From assembly GCA_003255065.1 (NCBI GenBank), contig QAOA01007670.1, positions 310,001-374,000 of the forward strand: a stretch of 64,000 bases of DNA, written 5' to 3'. The DNA is from Cercis canadensis (lineage: Eukaryota; Streptophyta; Magnoliopsida; Fabales; Fabaceae). Made by a program: the position numbers and the translations under genes. Under the pieces are notes generated by a model. That model saw nothing but the letters and a program-made list of their open reading frames with translations, made no database searches and was not told where the DNA came from. Each line of letters starts with the position of its first letter. Positions within the stretch are counted from its first letter, which is position 1. Below, one piece after another: positions 35,801 through 50,347 of this stretch.

Positions 35801-38800
35801 ATAGGCTTACCAGTACCACCAGCTTCTCTTTCTATATTGAAGTCTTTCAAGACCAACTTCCCCTTAATTCAACCACATAATAATATATTCCATCTACATC
35901 AATATGCAATTCAGTGGGAATCAATTATTTAACAGCATGTACAAGTCATCCTAATAACAGTTACCTGGATGTAGACATCAAATACACGCTTCCCAAGACT
36001 GAAAAATGATCTATCACTTATGAACATAATTTCTGCAAAGTGGAGCTTAACAGTGTAGTTTCCATTTCCCAGACAGAGGCCATAGTATGTGAGAGAAAGG
36101 GGAGATACACGAGCTGCTGTGTACAGCTGTGAGTTGAGGACAGAGACATTGGAAAGTCTAGATGTATTGGTCAGGATATAAGAATCAGAATCAATGTCAT
36201 TGTCCAAGAAGTTCCCACTGCTGCTGAAAGCCCAATTCCGGCCAGGGCCAGTGTAATACATTGAAGACCCTCTTTGTTCTCTGTCAGCTTCATAAATATT
36301 GCCACTGATATCTGCTTCCCTACCACCGCAATTAATGTGCAAGGAGTAATGATCTGTTGAAGAAACAAGGTCAAACACAACTGAAAGAAAAATCTTCATG
36401 CAAATCTGTCAACAATAATAGCAAAGATAGAGAGCAACATAGAAAGATACATTCCATCAACAAAGAACAATAAAAGTTTTAAACTTTTAGTTTAAGAAAC
36501 ATGCTTGACATTTTTTTTAAATAAGTTGTCATTGGAATCATGCAGCCATTTGTTCCTAATTTCTATTAACTCCTTATTAGGTTGAGAATGCCAAAGAACA
36601 AGTCAACCTAAAAGCTGAACCCGTTAAGTGAAGGCCCAAAATTGGCTTTTATTTATTTCTCTAACAGTGAAGAGATTACATAGTTCTAATACACACAAAA
36701 GATTACTGAGCTATCCTTCAGGTAAATTAGAACACAGAATTTATATGGTTTGGGAGCATTTCTCATTCACATGGCAATAGGGATGCCTTCTACCATGTGA
36801 AGAGGTCTGAATCTCTTTTCTTCTGAATCGTCATTTATTGCCTGCATAAATTTATCTGCAAGCTACAATAATAAAATCCCAAAAGTGAAAGTCTGTCCTT
36901 AGATAATGCCTCACTTGTGTCATGACATGAAGTTTCTATCCAATCACTATATCTCTATTATTGCCTCTCTGACAGCTGAAGGGTGCAGTGAACTTTTAAG
37001 TGAATAGAATCATAAGCAAAACCATGTTCTATACGACTCTTTTCTCCTCTCTTGTTATGTAATCATTTTTAGCTGAAGATATCTGATCAATTTATGTCAG
37101 AATTTAAGTCATCATAAAAAAGCAGCCTCACAGATGAAGTAATTCACAAGCGTATTGTATGGTTACACACTTACATTGGTTAGAGGCACACGGATAGTTC
37201 CTCTTCAAGCATGGATTAATGTTGTTTCTGCAACAAAGAGTGAAGTTATAGATTATATCTTGAATATGAACACTAAAGCTACTATCATAGACCATATTTT
37301 GTGGAAAAAATTTCATAGGAAAGCAAGAGCAAAAGCCTTACTGTTTATCAGCAGATGAGGAGTAGCTCTCCACTAAATTTCTGGAAAAATAACAAAATGT
37401 TAGTTGCAGTTATACAATGCTGCAGGATAAATGAAAGCCAGTGCTTAAATAAAACTCACACACTCCCATGTGGACACTCAGTCGGACTTGAGCTCTCCCA
37501 GCTGAAGTTATTGTCAGAGACGTCACTGTTCACCAAAATATATAAATGTTTATAAATCTAGCTGCAGGAGAAATTATTTAATTTATTATCAACTCTATGC
37601 AGGCATCAATAGATTAAATTTATTGCATAATATATGCTATCTCTTTTTTTCATATATTTCTTTACAAAAAAAGGCTCTAACTGCAAGCGACACAAACTAA
37701 GGAAGGAAATATTTCTTAATGCCAAGCTCATTGTGTCGCTGAAGCAAGAAAAATGAAAGAGTAAAGAGTGAAATAGATAGTCAAGGAAGTTGACATACAC
37801 ATTTTTGTTTCTTTCAAGGATCCAGCCAGGTATAGTCCCTTCTAGCTTGTTCCCAGTAAGATATCTACATTAACATGGTAATTTTTTGTTATTGGAAACA
37901 AGAATAAGAAGTTCGAATAAGACCATTTTCTCATTCTATCCACTTACATGAAGTCTACACTTTTAAAACGGTCAAAAGAATCAGGTATCTCTCCAGTCAA
38001 GTTATTGAAACTCAAGTCTCTGCAGTAACCAAGATAAATATGCATTTGGAAGGGAAAATTTAACCAAATATTAGTATTCAATCTTAAAGATGGATATAAG
38101 AACATGTAATACATATTCTTGTGTGTGCAGATGTCCATATATGTCTCCATAATTTGCATCAGTGTTTTTAGAAGTCTCTATTGTGCAAGAAAAGTTCATA
38201 AGGTGCTCGTATGAGAAAGGTTTAAATATTCTTTTTTTGAAAAGAAACGAACACATAGATCATTAGAGCCATAATCATACAATTCTTCGAACTTAAGTTA
38301 TAGAGGAAAAGGTATAGCTTTATTCGAACTTATTGCCATAAGCATTGGAAGTTAAGATTGGACATTACCATCACTGACCTACAAAAATGTGTACACGTCA
38401 ACAAAATTTAATCTCAGATCCAGCTAAATTAATACAATAAGAACTCCAATTTCTCCACTTTCTTTCTCTGCCATATAAGCAATTATAGACATTGCACCTA
38501 TATTATACTACGAACATGGTTAAGATACCACTGGCTTAATCCTCGTATCATTTTCTATCTTAGTCAGATCTTATAAAAAATGGAACATAATTTCCAGAAT
38601 AAATATGTCAACTGATTAAAACTCTCGAAAGCCATTTATTAAACTACTTACAAGAGTTTCAGTTTTTCCATTCCCCCAATATATCCTGGGATCTTTCCTT
38701 TAATCAAGCATTTCCGCAGTATCCTGCATTACAATATCCAAGTCAAAATAAAATATACACCACTTTAAAAGAAGTATAAGAGTAAGAGAAAGTATTTAGG

Positions 38801-41214
38801 TTGTTTAAGCTCACAGTGTCTTCATGGATTCCATAGTACTTAATGGTGGGAAAGTAGAGACTCCACCTTTGAGGTCAGTTATCCTCCTAAATATCAAAGA
38901 ATAACAAAAACAATCACTGATATACTCATCTTCTATAATATAAGAAAATAATGCATTACATTCACATACAAATCACTTAAGCTTGTCAAGGCAGATATGC
39001 TAGATGGTATGGGACCCTCAAGTGAGCAACCCTCCATGTGCCTGTAACAAAAATGATATGATAAACCACGGAAAATACTACAAATGCAGTAAGAAAGATG
39101 CATGAAGGAAGCTTACAGTTTTTCAATCAATGTCCATCTACTAATGAAATCAGGTATTCTCCCTGAGAAATTATTGTCACTTAACCTCCTAAATGTATTT
39201 TGAAAATAAATAAATAAAAAGATTAGCAGGCCACCAAGAAATATCACAATTGAATTGAGAAATAACCATAAGAGACATAACTAACACAGCTAGATTTGAA
39301 AATGCAATAACTTTGCCGCTCAAGAAATGTTGGAGAGAATCTTGGTGATTGATAGAAATCACTCTCAGTGATTGGTAGGAATTAGCATTTAAATATGATT
39401 AGATTAGCATTTAATATAATACTGTAATTGATTGTAATTTCCTAGTTTTTAGCCTCTGTAGGTGAGGAGTAATTTCCTCCATATTTCCTTATTTACTTCC
39501 TAGAATTAGGCTAGCTTCAGCCTATAAATATTCTGTAAATCTATACTCTAAAGATTAAGAAAGAGGATTAATTCTTATAGCCTCTTTGTTCAAGAAATGA
39601 ACGCAAGGATCATGAACTAATTTATAACCATTGGTGACTTCCATTAACCAGCTAACTACCCCATATTAAAAAATGGGGTTACTGCTTTTCTTTGTGGTTC
39701 ATTCATTTACACCAATCAGATACAACAGTGTGCTAAAAATGTTAAAAAATTTATTGAGTCAATATTTTACATCTTGTGGATATAAATCAATTAGCCTGGT
39801 AAGGAAGCAAAGACTTACAAATCAGTCAACTTGGTCAACTTGGAAAATGCCACTGGCAGTTCTCCTGTGAAGGCATTTGATGACAGAACACTAAAAACAT
39901 GATATTATCCATGTTAATAGTAAAGAATAACAATTTAAGGAGGGGGGCGGATTTAGATATTATCAATCACTGTAATCAGTATAAAAACAAGGTCAAAAGA
40001 ATTACAGTTTTTCTAGATGGTTCAACTTCCCAATCTCCAGTGGAATGGGACCTGAAAATTGGTTGCCTTCAATGCTCCTGTAACATTTGTACAAATAGTG
40101 GATTCAAAAAAAGCAACAGAACCAATTTCAAATTATACAGAGCTGGCAACCTAATCTGGGTTAGGAATTCAATTGATGAACCAACATGCAAAATCTCAAT
40201 CAATGCGAGAGACTGTATTGATATAATTATAAATGGATGATACTAGTGTGTGCACACAGACACAATTTAAAATAAAATTAAAAAATAATTCTAACTCACA
40301 CGTTTATGAGGGTTGTGATGCTGGTGAGAACTCTTGGGAATGGACCTGATAATCTGTTTCCCATAACAGAGCTGTATATTCAATTAAAAAGAAATGGTGA
40401 CAATCTCATATTGATTTACTTAAAGAATAAGCTATTTAAGAGGCAATGCAATGAAACCAGAGGGTTAATAGCAGAAAATACTTACAACCCAAGCAAGTGC
40501 ATGGTAGCCCATTGGGGAGGAATAGAACCATTGATGAGGTTACGACTAAGGTCCCTGTTTGAAAGATAGTGGAAGCCAAATTAGTGGACTTCACCAACCC
40601 ATATGAATACACAAATGGCATAGAAAGATTATGCATAGTAACAAGGAATTGACAGAAGAGAGGAGTGGTTATCTTACAATTGTGTGAGGTACTTAAACTT
40701 GGAAAAATCTGGTGGGAGAGTACCAGACAGATTCTGAGCCTTCAATGATCTATAGATTCAGAATATGAAATAGAAACATTTAGAATTCATCTAAGTGTAT
40801 ATAGAACACACTGTTGCCACATTAGTTATGATTAGATATCCAACCAAGAGTGAGAGAGAGAGAGAGAGAGATGAAATATCACAAAATCCCAAATCCCACA
40901 CTGTTTATACACAAAAAAATTTAATATTTTTTTTTTTTAAAAAAAAGACACCCATTTTGCACTAGTTAAATTGGATTGAAATCCAAACAACTGGGGTTCT
41001 AACCTAATTACACAAGTCATGAAATCCCAAAACTCCAAAATTTTGATGTAATGTGTAACACTACAATTTAAACTCTTTTTCTTAACCATAAAAATGAAGT
41101 CAACTTTAGTCCTACCTATGATTCAAAACTCCTTTCTGTATTTCTAGAAGATCAGAGCAATTAAAACTTTTTTTTGGTGCTAAACACACATGGACTCAAA
41201 CTTACAAAACCTCG

Positions 41215-41256
<42 letters not shown>

Positions 41257-43048
41257 GAGAATTCACCACTACAGACTGTAAAAAACTGTAGTATTTATGT
41301 AAAATCCTAAAGTGAATATTAGGATGTATTAACCAATTTTTTTTTAAAAAAAGGTAAAATATTTTATTTTTAACTTCTAATAGAAAAAGTAACCAGCGGA
41401 TCACTCACGTTACTAATTATGGTTTCCACTTTGAGAAACACCGTGTCGGGCTAAGTTGGAGGGACTGTTATGGAATCGGCTATTGCAACCCGCGTACTTA
41501 ATTTGCACACTACTTTCATTTTGACCAATGATGTAATCAGTTATTAGACTACTTAGAAGTTGGAACCACAATCATATTTGACTAAGACTCATGCATAAAC
41601 AACTTTATAAATTACTATGGCGAGGAAGATAAAGAAATGGAGGAAAAAGTTGTGGTGTTTTTACAATTAAAAAAGTGAAGGAAAACCATTACTTAGAGGG
41701 AGAAAAGAATAAGATAGTGGAAATCCAACGAAGACAATCATAAGCACATAGCTGAGCAAAATTTAATACTTTCAATTCAAGCCATAGATCAGCTAGAACG
41801 CCAGTGAAACCGTATTCACAAATCACATGCGTGGTGAAGCCCAAGTTTTAACTCTTTTTTTTTTTAATCACCAACAAAATTTAAATCCATGACCTTGGGA
41901 CTCAATCTTGCAAGCCAACCCTTGTCGGTAGTTTTAATTTGAAGTTTCAGCTTTAATCCTCAAGAACAGTGTTCGAGGTGCCTCGAATGCAGGGTTTAGC
42001 TACGTTATCAAACGTGCCACTTTCCAAACCAAGAAAAAAACCTTGGATTTTTCTAATCTGTAATGGGCCAAATGGCACGTGAAGATTTGACGAAAACTAC
42101 AAGATATGTGAGTAAAAAAAATTGGCCCCATGATGCACGTGAAGATTAATTAACTATGACTCCAAGAAAAATATGTTCTTCCATTTCTGATCTACACATG
42201 ATTCCATGTGAATTTCTGCCATACTTGGCCAGCTAGCTAATCCCATTTTAGTGCTCAAGTTTTGCTGCTATTCCCCACTTTCTTTCTTGAAAGAAAACCA
42301 AACAGCATAAACAACCTAAGACATGGGATTGGAATTGAACCCAAATACAGAAAAAAAAAAAATACGAGTTGGACGCAGAAAGAGGAATTGTATTGTGTTT
42401 GAAGAGAGTGAGTCAGTACATGCTTACAACATGGCAAGAGGAATTATTGTTGAAGGAGCAATCACAGGTCACAGTGCTCTCAAAGCCTTTCCTCTCATCA
42501 AGCACTTTCCAATTCCCTTTTTCACTGCAAGGATCCACCCCAAAGTCCCAATCTTTCTTCCCCAATGTCCTCCCTACCTCTTTCAATGCCTTCACTGCAT
42601 AATCCAAGCAAATCAACCCAAAAAAAAAAAAAATCCAAGAAATTAACAACACGGAGAATAGTAAAACATAAATGTAAAAGAAACAATCAATATGTGTTTG
42701 TGTCCCTCTTCAGAGACTAATAAGATAGAGACAACCACTTATTTTGGATGCTTTACTAATCTTTTATGCTGATGCAAGATTACCCAGATGAGATTTTCAA
42801 GTTCAACACAAATCAGATTGCAGCAAAGCACAACCTCCATTCTCTTTCTACTTTTATTTCTTCCTTTCTTTTGGGTTAAGCAATAAAACAAGCAGGTGAA
42901 CTGCAGGTGAAGGAATGCATTTACCTTCCTCACTGTTGAGCTTGGCTGAGGCTGTGGCTGCATAAGTGAATTCAGAAAGGAAAATTAATGAAGTGGAACC
43001 AAGGAGAAACAAAGATAGCAGCTTGGAATATCCCAAATTGGGCTTCAT
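32856..43048 (-). CDS. LRR receptor-like Ser/Thr kinase with malectin domain (LRR-VIII type)
   Basis: Twenty-four coding exons (minus): 43048-42925, 42594-42420, 40749-40678, 40554-40486, 40371-40300, 40077-40006, 39890-39819, 39188-39117, 39041-38970, 38886-38815, 38723-38652, 38019-37948, 37864-37799, 37525-37460, 37380-37342, 37227-37175, 36353-35965, 35862-35667, 35249-35103, 34752-34634, 34298-34088, 33993-33753, 33581-33431, 33236-32856; 3075 nt, 1024 aa. Order: signal peptide (1-30), LRRs in near-uniform 72-nt phase-2 exons (to about 360), malectin (about 414-605; [13 protein letters not shown]), one TM helix (about 621-644), kinase (about 670-945) with [24 protein letters not shown] and DFG intact, so an active RD kinase. 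It resembles Arabidopsis At1g53430/At1g07650-type plasma-membrane receptors; the ligand is unknown. A solo LTR sits in one intron. Confidence 0.95.
39328..39592. mobile_element. solo LTR (265 bp) in a receptor-kinase intron
   Basis: Starts TGTTGGAGAG, ends TTTGTTCA, and is flanked by perfect 5-bp copies of AGAAA (39323-39327 and 39593-39597). A TATA-like TATAAATA lies near 39521. TG...CA ends plus a 5-bp duplication are diagnostic of LTR-retrotransposon integration followed by LTR-LTR recombination. Confidence 0.85.
41854..41930 (-). mobile_element. SINE-like tRNA-derived remnant
   Basis: On the minus strand an A-box-like GGTTGGCTTGCAAGA and a B-box-like GGATTTAAAT are followed by an A tail (T run 41854-41865 on plus). 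Degenerate and without a clear target duplication. Confidence 0.4.
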
Positions 43049-43442
43049 GTGGGGCTATCTGATTAGAGCTCAAGCTCCCACACTGAACACTGGTTTTCAA
43101 GCAAAGAAGAAGGAGAGAGACAAGGAGCCAATTTATTGGGACCAGGAAGTGGGGTGGCAAGTCTAAGAGGTAGTAAGAGCTGTAGATAGTAGATATTCTC
43201 CGTTAAGTGTGGGCCAAACTGCAAATTACTAATTTTTGTTCAAATATAAACGATGACATTATTGTCTTTTAAATGGAATGATGTCAATTTAAAAGTAGTT
43301 TTGTAACTTTGTTTTGCCTGCCCCAAAAAATCTAGTTTTACCTATTTTAGGTGAAAGATAGAACTTTAATTAAGGAAGATCAAATTTTAAATACATTCAA
43401 AAAGGAAATTTAAAGTGGTCAGAAGCAAAACGAAACATTTAT

Positions 43443-43528
43443 CCAGTCTATAAATTGCACTATTGCCGTATAAGGAAAGAAACTAGCCAGCTAGTCTATA
43501 TATTTCACTATTGCCGTATAAGAACAGA
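43443..43528. repeat. two-copy short tandem duplication
   Basis: CAGTCTATAAATTGCACTAT and TAGTCTATATATTTCACTAT at 43444 and 43492 are each followed by TGCCGTATAAG; period about 48 bp. Confidence 0.75.
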
Positions 43529-43749
43529 AAATAATGTTTTACTTTTCTTTATATCAACATTTAGTCGGATACAATAGGTTTGAACTAACGATTTTTTCTT
43601 TTGAAAGAAAAGTTTTCTTATCATTAAATAATTAATTATTGAAAATTTAATGTGTTATTATTTTGTTAAACCAAAATATGTTCAATGAGCTTAATGTATA
43701 TTTTTTATTATAAAAATCAAAATATTGAATATTAAAGTTTTATTTTTAT

Positions 43750-43751
43750 TA

Positions 43752-43774
<23 letters not shown>
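43750..43774. repeat. (AT)n microsatellite
   Basis: About twelve AT units. Similar short AT runs occur at 47180-47200 and 61915-61940. Confidence 0.9.
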
Positions 43775-43782
<8 letters not shown>

Positions 43783-45710
43783 TTTTTCTTACGAGATAGT
43801 CTCCACAACTTTGATATGAAATTAATTTTTGCTCAAGTTTTAGCATATCGTGGCTATTGATACTTCCAGCAGAATTTAAACTCTTAATATTACTTCAAGA
43901 TTTGTCTCACATAAAACTTAGTTTTCGAACTGAACTACAGTTAATAGTTATTTTTTATTCTATATTTCTTTTCTGTTTTTCCAATGTGTTGCATTTTTTT
44001 ATAACCAAAAGAGGAAAAAACAAAGCATAATCTCTGTAGTCTCTAACTTTTTTTTTCATGTATTGTTCAAGTATATTTAAAAAAACAGCTGGACTTATTT
44101 CAAAAGGATTGTAAAGACTACTAAGCGCCTTTACCAAAAACAAAAAGGGAATCATGTGCTACTTACATTGCATTGTGCCTAATTTGACCGACTTAGGGGT
44201 AATACTTGGATGGACATGCAGTCCAAGGAGCAATCTTGCCTATGTTCGGAAGATTTTTTAATTTGATATTTACATTTTTGTCCTTTTGAATATTATTCTA
44301 TAAACCATTTTACGGGTAAGAGATGAAATTTCATGTTATAATACAAAGTCATATTATTCTCATAATCAAAGTCAAAATACTTAATAATCTAATTTTTAAA
44401 ATCACCGTAAGTGACAAAAGCAATGCCTAGTCGATGCATTACTTTCTGCGCAAACCGACATCGTATTTACAGAATTTAAACGTTAACGACGCGTTTTTGA
44501 AGTGTTTTGATGTGAACATGTATAATATCTAAACTCTAAAGTGGGCCAATTTCAATTCTTCTTTCTCATTTTTAATTGTATAAGAATCATATACTCTATT
44601 TGAATACTAATTCAAGCAAAAAAAAAATAAAATTTATTTGAATACTACTAGTTGATATTTATAATGGTGTGAGATAATGTGAAGGTTAACTAATATGTTA
44701 TATTATTCAAATTTCGTCAACTGAGCCCTCTTAAAAATTTTGCTGTATTGTTCAAATTTTGCCAACTCATTAGTGTGATATATATAGTGAAAGCTAATTA
44801 ATAAACTAATTATTTCTTATGATATATAACCATTGAGCATACATATTTGACTTCAGAAAGAAAGAAAACAACTTAGTATGATATTGCAAACCTAAAGTCA
44901 TGTTTTAAAGTTTATGTTCAAGTAAAGGCATAAATCTATTGGTAGCTTCCATTCCAATGTGATTCAAAGGGATGAAAACGTGATACGAAATTGTGGTACA
45001 TGTTCTTTTTAATTTATACATAATTATAATACTATTTTTTAATGATAGAAAATATACATTTACATATACTTATAGCAAAAAAGAGATTGAAAAAAAATTA
45101 AAATGATAATTCGTGGAGTAATGCTACATACCCTATGAAGTTAATCAAAATTCTTGTCTAAAAAGATTAAGAATTCAGGTTAATTAGTACTATAGGTTAC
45201 TAGCTACATTAACTACCATCTTATAAGAAAATCACTATATTAAACTAATAGAAAGCCTTTTTTTTTACGAGTAAAGTTATCTGTACTCATTCTCTCTCTT
45301 CTCTCTTTTGCTACTTTTTTAATTTCTCTTCATAGGTCTGCTTTCTTTATTTTATTACCTGCCTATGCGTTATACGGAATTGCAACTAGTTTGATCTAAT
45401 TGTTAGCTAGCCTTACTCTAACTTAATAATGTGTTTGCTAAGTTGGACTTGGATTCATGGTTTGGAGTTATCATAACTATAAGCCACCGACAAATGAAAC
45501 CCATGCAGTTGACAGTTGGGAATTTAACACTCTACCCATACTCTAATCATTCTATGGTCATTGTCACAACCTCCTATTCTGGTTTTTATAATTTTCTTCT
45601 TTTATTTTTGGATAAAAGATCTACTTGTAAAGCTTTTATTATTCTAATGCTTTCCTCTTGCCAATTAATCATAGCTTATTGACTCAGTGTACTTTCTTTT
45701 TCTTTTTTAT

Positions 45711-45808
45711 AACTGAGAGGCAAGTGGCTTAATTAGTGGTAAAAATTTGAGTAAGTTTTAGGTTTAAATCCCTATATATCATAAATGGATGATAAAAAAA
45801 AAAAAAAA
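45711..45808 (+). mobile_element. SINE-like tRNA-derived element
   Basis: A-box TGGCTTAATTAGTGG (45725-45739) and B-box GGTTTAAATCC (45761-45771) sit at RNA polymerase III promoter spacing. An A tail of about 15 bases follows at 45794-45808. It does not fold as a tRNA, and target duplications are not clear. Confidence 0.6.
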
Positions 45809-48800
45809 CTAGAGTTTCATTAATATAAGAAAATCAAAGTTTCAAAGAGAGCTTACATAATATATTCTAGGTAAGCAAGATGGACTAAATCTAACTCAAC
45901 AGCTTTTTGTACAAGAGGTGCAGAGGGGATCATTTCATTAGAATCTGATATAGCTTCTTTTAGCAAAGACTAACCTTCTCTCTTGTTCAACAAAAGTTAA
46001 CTGCATTAAGAGTTGAAGCATGAGGTTCTAGATTTTCCTGTGATTGCCTTCGACCGAAGAAAGTCAAATTGCACAATGTCCACTCTTACTTTTCTTGGGT
46101 TTCAGACATGGAAAATAATTGTGGACCTAGATAATTAAGAGATAGTCAAATTTCACATGCATTACCCTTTATTTTTTTTGAGTACATATATAAATTGGGT
46201 TTAGTAACTGGAAAAAATATACGAATGAAAAAATAAGAGTTCTCTCATGAGGAGAGGCCATGAACAACCATATAAGAGATCTTAAGTGAGAGAGAATCTA
46301 ATGCCACATGCATTCCTATTCTTATATTTATGATAAACAACCACTAAACTAATTGTCGTAGTTACTTTTTTTTTTTTCCTTGTGTTTTAGGTTGCGATTT
46401 TATATTTGAATATAGAACTCATAAATTTTGATGACGATTTTAGTACCACTCGACTATAAGCCGTTTGGTATTTTCATAGTCACTTGCATACTCTTTTTGT
46501 TGTTTATGTTGTAATTGACAATGTATCAGCGCATGCTGCTGAGTTGGTAACATTTTCAATTTTCACCGAATCCCCCTTTTTTCTTTGTGTTGTCACCCAT
46601 AACTCTGTATTACTCTTTTTCGATTTTCACTTTCATTTCCATATATCAAGCACACTGTTAAACATCAAGCTGGTTTGAAAACCCAAAAAACGACATAATT
46701 GTTGCTCCTAAAAGTTCAATGGTAAGCAAAAGCAAAAATTGTCGTTGTTTTAGTCACTACATATGTTGCTCCATCTATTGTTTATGAAATGGAGAAGCAA
46801 GTACCATCATATAGAATGTGCCAAAGATACGCACACACATTTTTATTTTTTTCATGGCGGCACACCAATTATATATGCAGCAATCAATTTAAAGTTGGGG
46901 TATATTAGTGGCAAAATGTTGTATGTAAAATATTTTTTATTTAGATATTTTTTTAAAAGGTACTTTATAATATCGAATTATGAAATTAGCATAACTGTTA
47001 TATCAAAACTTTTATTATTTTTATTTGACCATTAATTATATCTTCGCGGGTCATTATTTTTTGATAAAAGGCTAAATTTCATGACAATTTTATAAATAAT
47101 AAATTAATCCTATAATTATAATTTTTTTAATGGAAGCAATACTTAAAATTAATGTTAAGCATTTGAATTTATTTAGAATTATATATATATATATATATAA
47201 TTTGATTATTTAAAATCAATAAAATTTCTTCTTAGAAAACAAAAACTAAAAAATATATCTATCTTTTCACATAAAAAAAAAAGTGAAAAAAAAAATCCAT
47301 TTTGCCAAAGAAAACGATGAATTGAAACTTTCAAGGAACCTTCTTCAATCTTACAACTTTAAAATTCTTTTTAAATAACAAGGCATCCATGTGACAAAGA
47401 CAATAGTTTTACTAAAAAAAAGACAATAGTTTTACTTTTACTCATAAAATATTGTGTTAATTGGCTGTAGATGCCTATTTATAATCATAGGAAGCCAACG
47501 CAAGCAATTTCGTCTGATTGAAAGTTTTTCCACGAAGGGAGATTCTTTGAGATAAAATGTGATCTTTTTTTTCCACAGAAAATGATTTTAGTCAAATTGA
47601 CAGAGTATCCCAATTCCAAAACATGCACTAGACTTCCATTTTTTCTTAACTTTAACACAAGAGAGGGTATAGAGAATCCCTGCATGTTTATTTAGGAAAG
47701 ATGTAACCAAGATTTTCTTACAATTCCTGATTCTAATTCTCCATCCATGAAGTATAAGTAAAACAGATTGTGGTACCCCTTTGGCAAAACGTTTTAAAGG
47801 TAGCTCCAATTATCCAAATCCAGAATGTATTTTCCTATGGGAGATGAATCTTTTTCTCATCAAAACCCTTCTATCACATTAATTTACTTTTGTTGAGTTA
47901 ACAATTGCAAGAGATGTGAGTATGGTCATTTTACTAAGTGATTGTAAGATCTTTTGGTTTTTTAGAATTTAAATATCTATATTTAATATGTTCACCTTAT
48001 TTTTTTTTGTTAGAGATAAAATATTTATTTTGCAGAATTATATATTTATATTTACTATGGGAAGATACTAGAGATAAATCCTAAAACTAGTGATAGTATG
48101 TTGTTGGAGTAAAGAAACTCCTCAGCTTTAAAGGGCTACATCACTAGTTATGAGCAATTGTTGGTATGAGAATCTACGTTTAATGAATTCAATTTATGCT
48201 TATTTTAAATACCTTTTTACTAACACTCTTATGGTTAAGTATATATAGACTATAAAATCCATCAATTTCACACTCTCATCTAGATATACTGTTACCCACA
48301 GTATACGACACCTTTTAAGTTTTAATCAACTACATATGATTTTGTAGACCAAAACACACACTGTACCTGTGTGCTAGCGTTTGTTTCTTGAATGTTATTC
48401 TTTTTTAGTTTTTACTAGCAAATTCATGTTGATCACTAAAATGGAGGTGTTGAGACAAATTACTATATTAACTTAAGAAAATTATTTTCTTGTGAGTAAA
48501 ATTATTTATAGTCATTATACTCACTCTTTTACTTGTGATATTTTTTTTATTAATTTTTTTTTTCTATTCACGAGTCTTCTTTCCCTTATTGCACGGGTAT
48601 ACAACTAATAAGTTTGTAATGATAATGACTGCTCTAACTAGCTAGGTCAAGCCAAGTAAATGAGCCTGACTACGACTAATCATCATGTTACAAGAATTCT
48701 CATGATAATGCATTGCTTTCCCACTTAGGTATAATTAATATTTGCTTAACCAGTTTATAGACTAAAAAGCAATAGCAAATATGCACACCTGTATACAGTC

Positions 48801-49212
48801 TCTAAAGTAATTTGCCGTCGATCAAAAAGACCATATTACCCTTTACCATTTTGAACACGAGTCGTGAAAAGATTGTAAATAGAAGCATAAGCACATTTTT
48901 ACCAAATTAGCTCTCATCTTCTCCAAACCATGCTGAATTATTATTTCATTAAAAAAGGAATAAAAAAACAAAACGTATTAGGAATATTAATAGATGGAGG
49001 AAGAATCTAAAGCAATTAAGGAGAGCGTGTAGAGACAAGGGAGATGGTGTGGCTAGTGGCAGCCGGTGGGGTAGGACGATTAGGAAGAACGCGGTTATAG
49101 GGAAGAAGGCATTGATTGGTAAGTGAATGGTCCACTCTTGCTAGAGCTCATTGTCATTGTACTTTATTATATTTTGGACGTAGGCTACCATTTCATAATT
49201 CATATCCATTCC

Positions 49213-49236
49213 ATGCAGATGCAGATGCAGATGCAG
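49213..49236. repeat. (ATGCAG)4 hexanucleotide repeat
   Basis: Four perfect ATGCAG units in otherwise unique DNA. Confidence 0.9.
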
Positions 49237-50104
49237 AGCATGCATGAAGTTGACTCATCACAGCTACCTAGCTTGACTTTGCACTTTGCAGCGCCCCATT
49301 TTGGACTATACCCACCCATCATCATGGTGTCCTATTAATTATTGAACTACACTTCATCTCTCCAACGTGCTCCTCACAGATGTGTGTGTGTTTTATTTTG
49401 AATAGATTACAATGACCATTCTCGAGGTTTTACAAACCAACACCTTAATGATGTGATGTCTCTCTGTTAACAATCTTAACTTGAGGTGGCATTTGTTCTC
49501 AAATTCTAAACTTTTTTCAATAGAGAAATATGTGACCCAATTTAAAATCTTACATAATGTTTAATAGATTTTTATTTTTATTTGCTGAGATGGAATAGAT
49601 TTTCTTTTTGTTAAAGGTTAATTTACAAGCTTATTAATTAAATGTCATGTGAGTGTTAACACTCAATAGGTTTTATTTTTTATTTTAATAGTAAGAGTAT
49701 CATCGTACTAACTTTCTCGCACTGAAATTAAGTTCTTAGAGGTATCTATTATCTAGAGTGAATTTATAAGAGGCTTTGAGCCATAAACTTTAGTCCAATT
49801 TGAATATTATTTAGATTTTGATTAATTTTTTTTGTTAATAAATAATTATTGGAACTCACATTTTTTTAAATTTTTATATAGATTTGTCCATTTATCTCAT
49901 AAACCCTAAAAAGTGGGTTTAAATTGAGTTGTTTACTAAATGGGCTAACCCACCCTAACTTGTTTAAGGCTAACTTTTGAGTTTTGATAGGCTGGGTTGG
50001 GCTCTTTCCACACCTTGTTTTTTTGTTGATAAAGTATCTTTAGTTTTAAGTTATTCAATTATTACTAGGTGAAAGAATCCAAGTGACGGTTCAACAACAA
50101 GCCA

Positions 50105-50347
50105 TGGGCCTGTCTATTGTTTAGAAACCTAAACCAAAAGCCCAAATTTGTTAGTTCCCAAAATACCTAATTTACNTTTGATTTTAAAGGCTCTGGATAC
50201 AATGTCAGGCCCTCTTGTTTTTATAAATATTTTTCATTCTAATAGAAATAATTATTTTTGTAAATCCTTTTTCTTTTCAAAGAGGAGGGTTCTTTTATAT
50301 TGGTCCCCATTGTTTTCAATTATACAACAAATAAGCTAACCGGCCCA
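50105..50347 (+). promoter_or_regulatory. site II elements upstream of the PPR gene
   Basis: TGGGCC at about 50105-50110, and the complement forms AGCCCA (about 50139) and GGCCCA (about 50342), fall within 510 bp upstream of the ATG. They match the TCP-bound TGGGCY element, frequent in promoters of genes for organellar RNA-processing proteins. Confidence 0.4.

Noticed and set aside
41220..41260. Long T run followed by an A run, a hairpin-like palindrome
   Set aside because: Simple homopolymer tracts; no arms with unique sequence, so no evidence for an element or RNA gene.
49900..50010. GGGTTGGGC/GCCCAACCC-rich patch resembling ends of hAT-type elements
   Set aside because: No second terminus or target duplication found; too little evidence to call an element.
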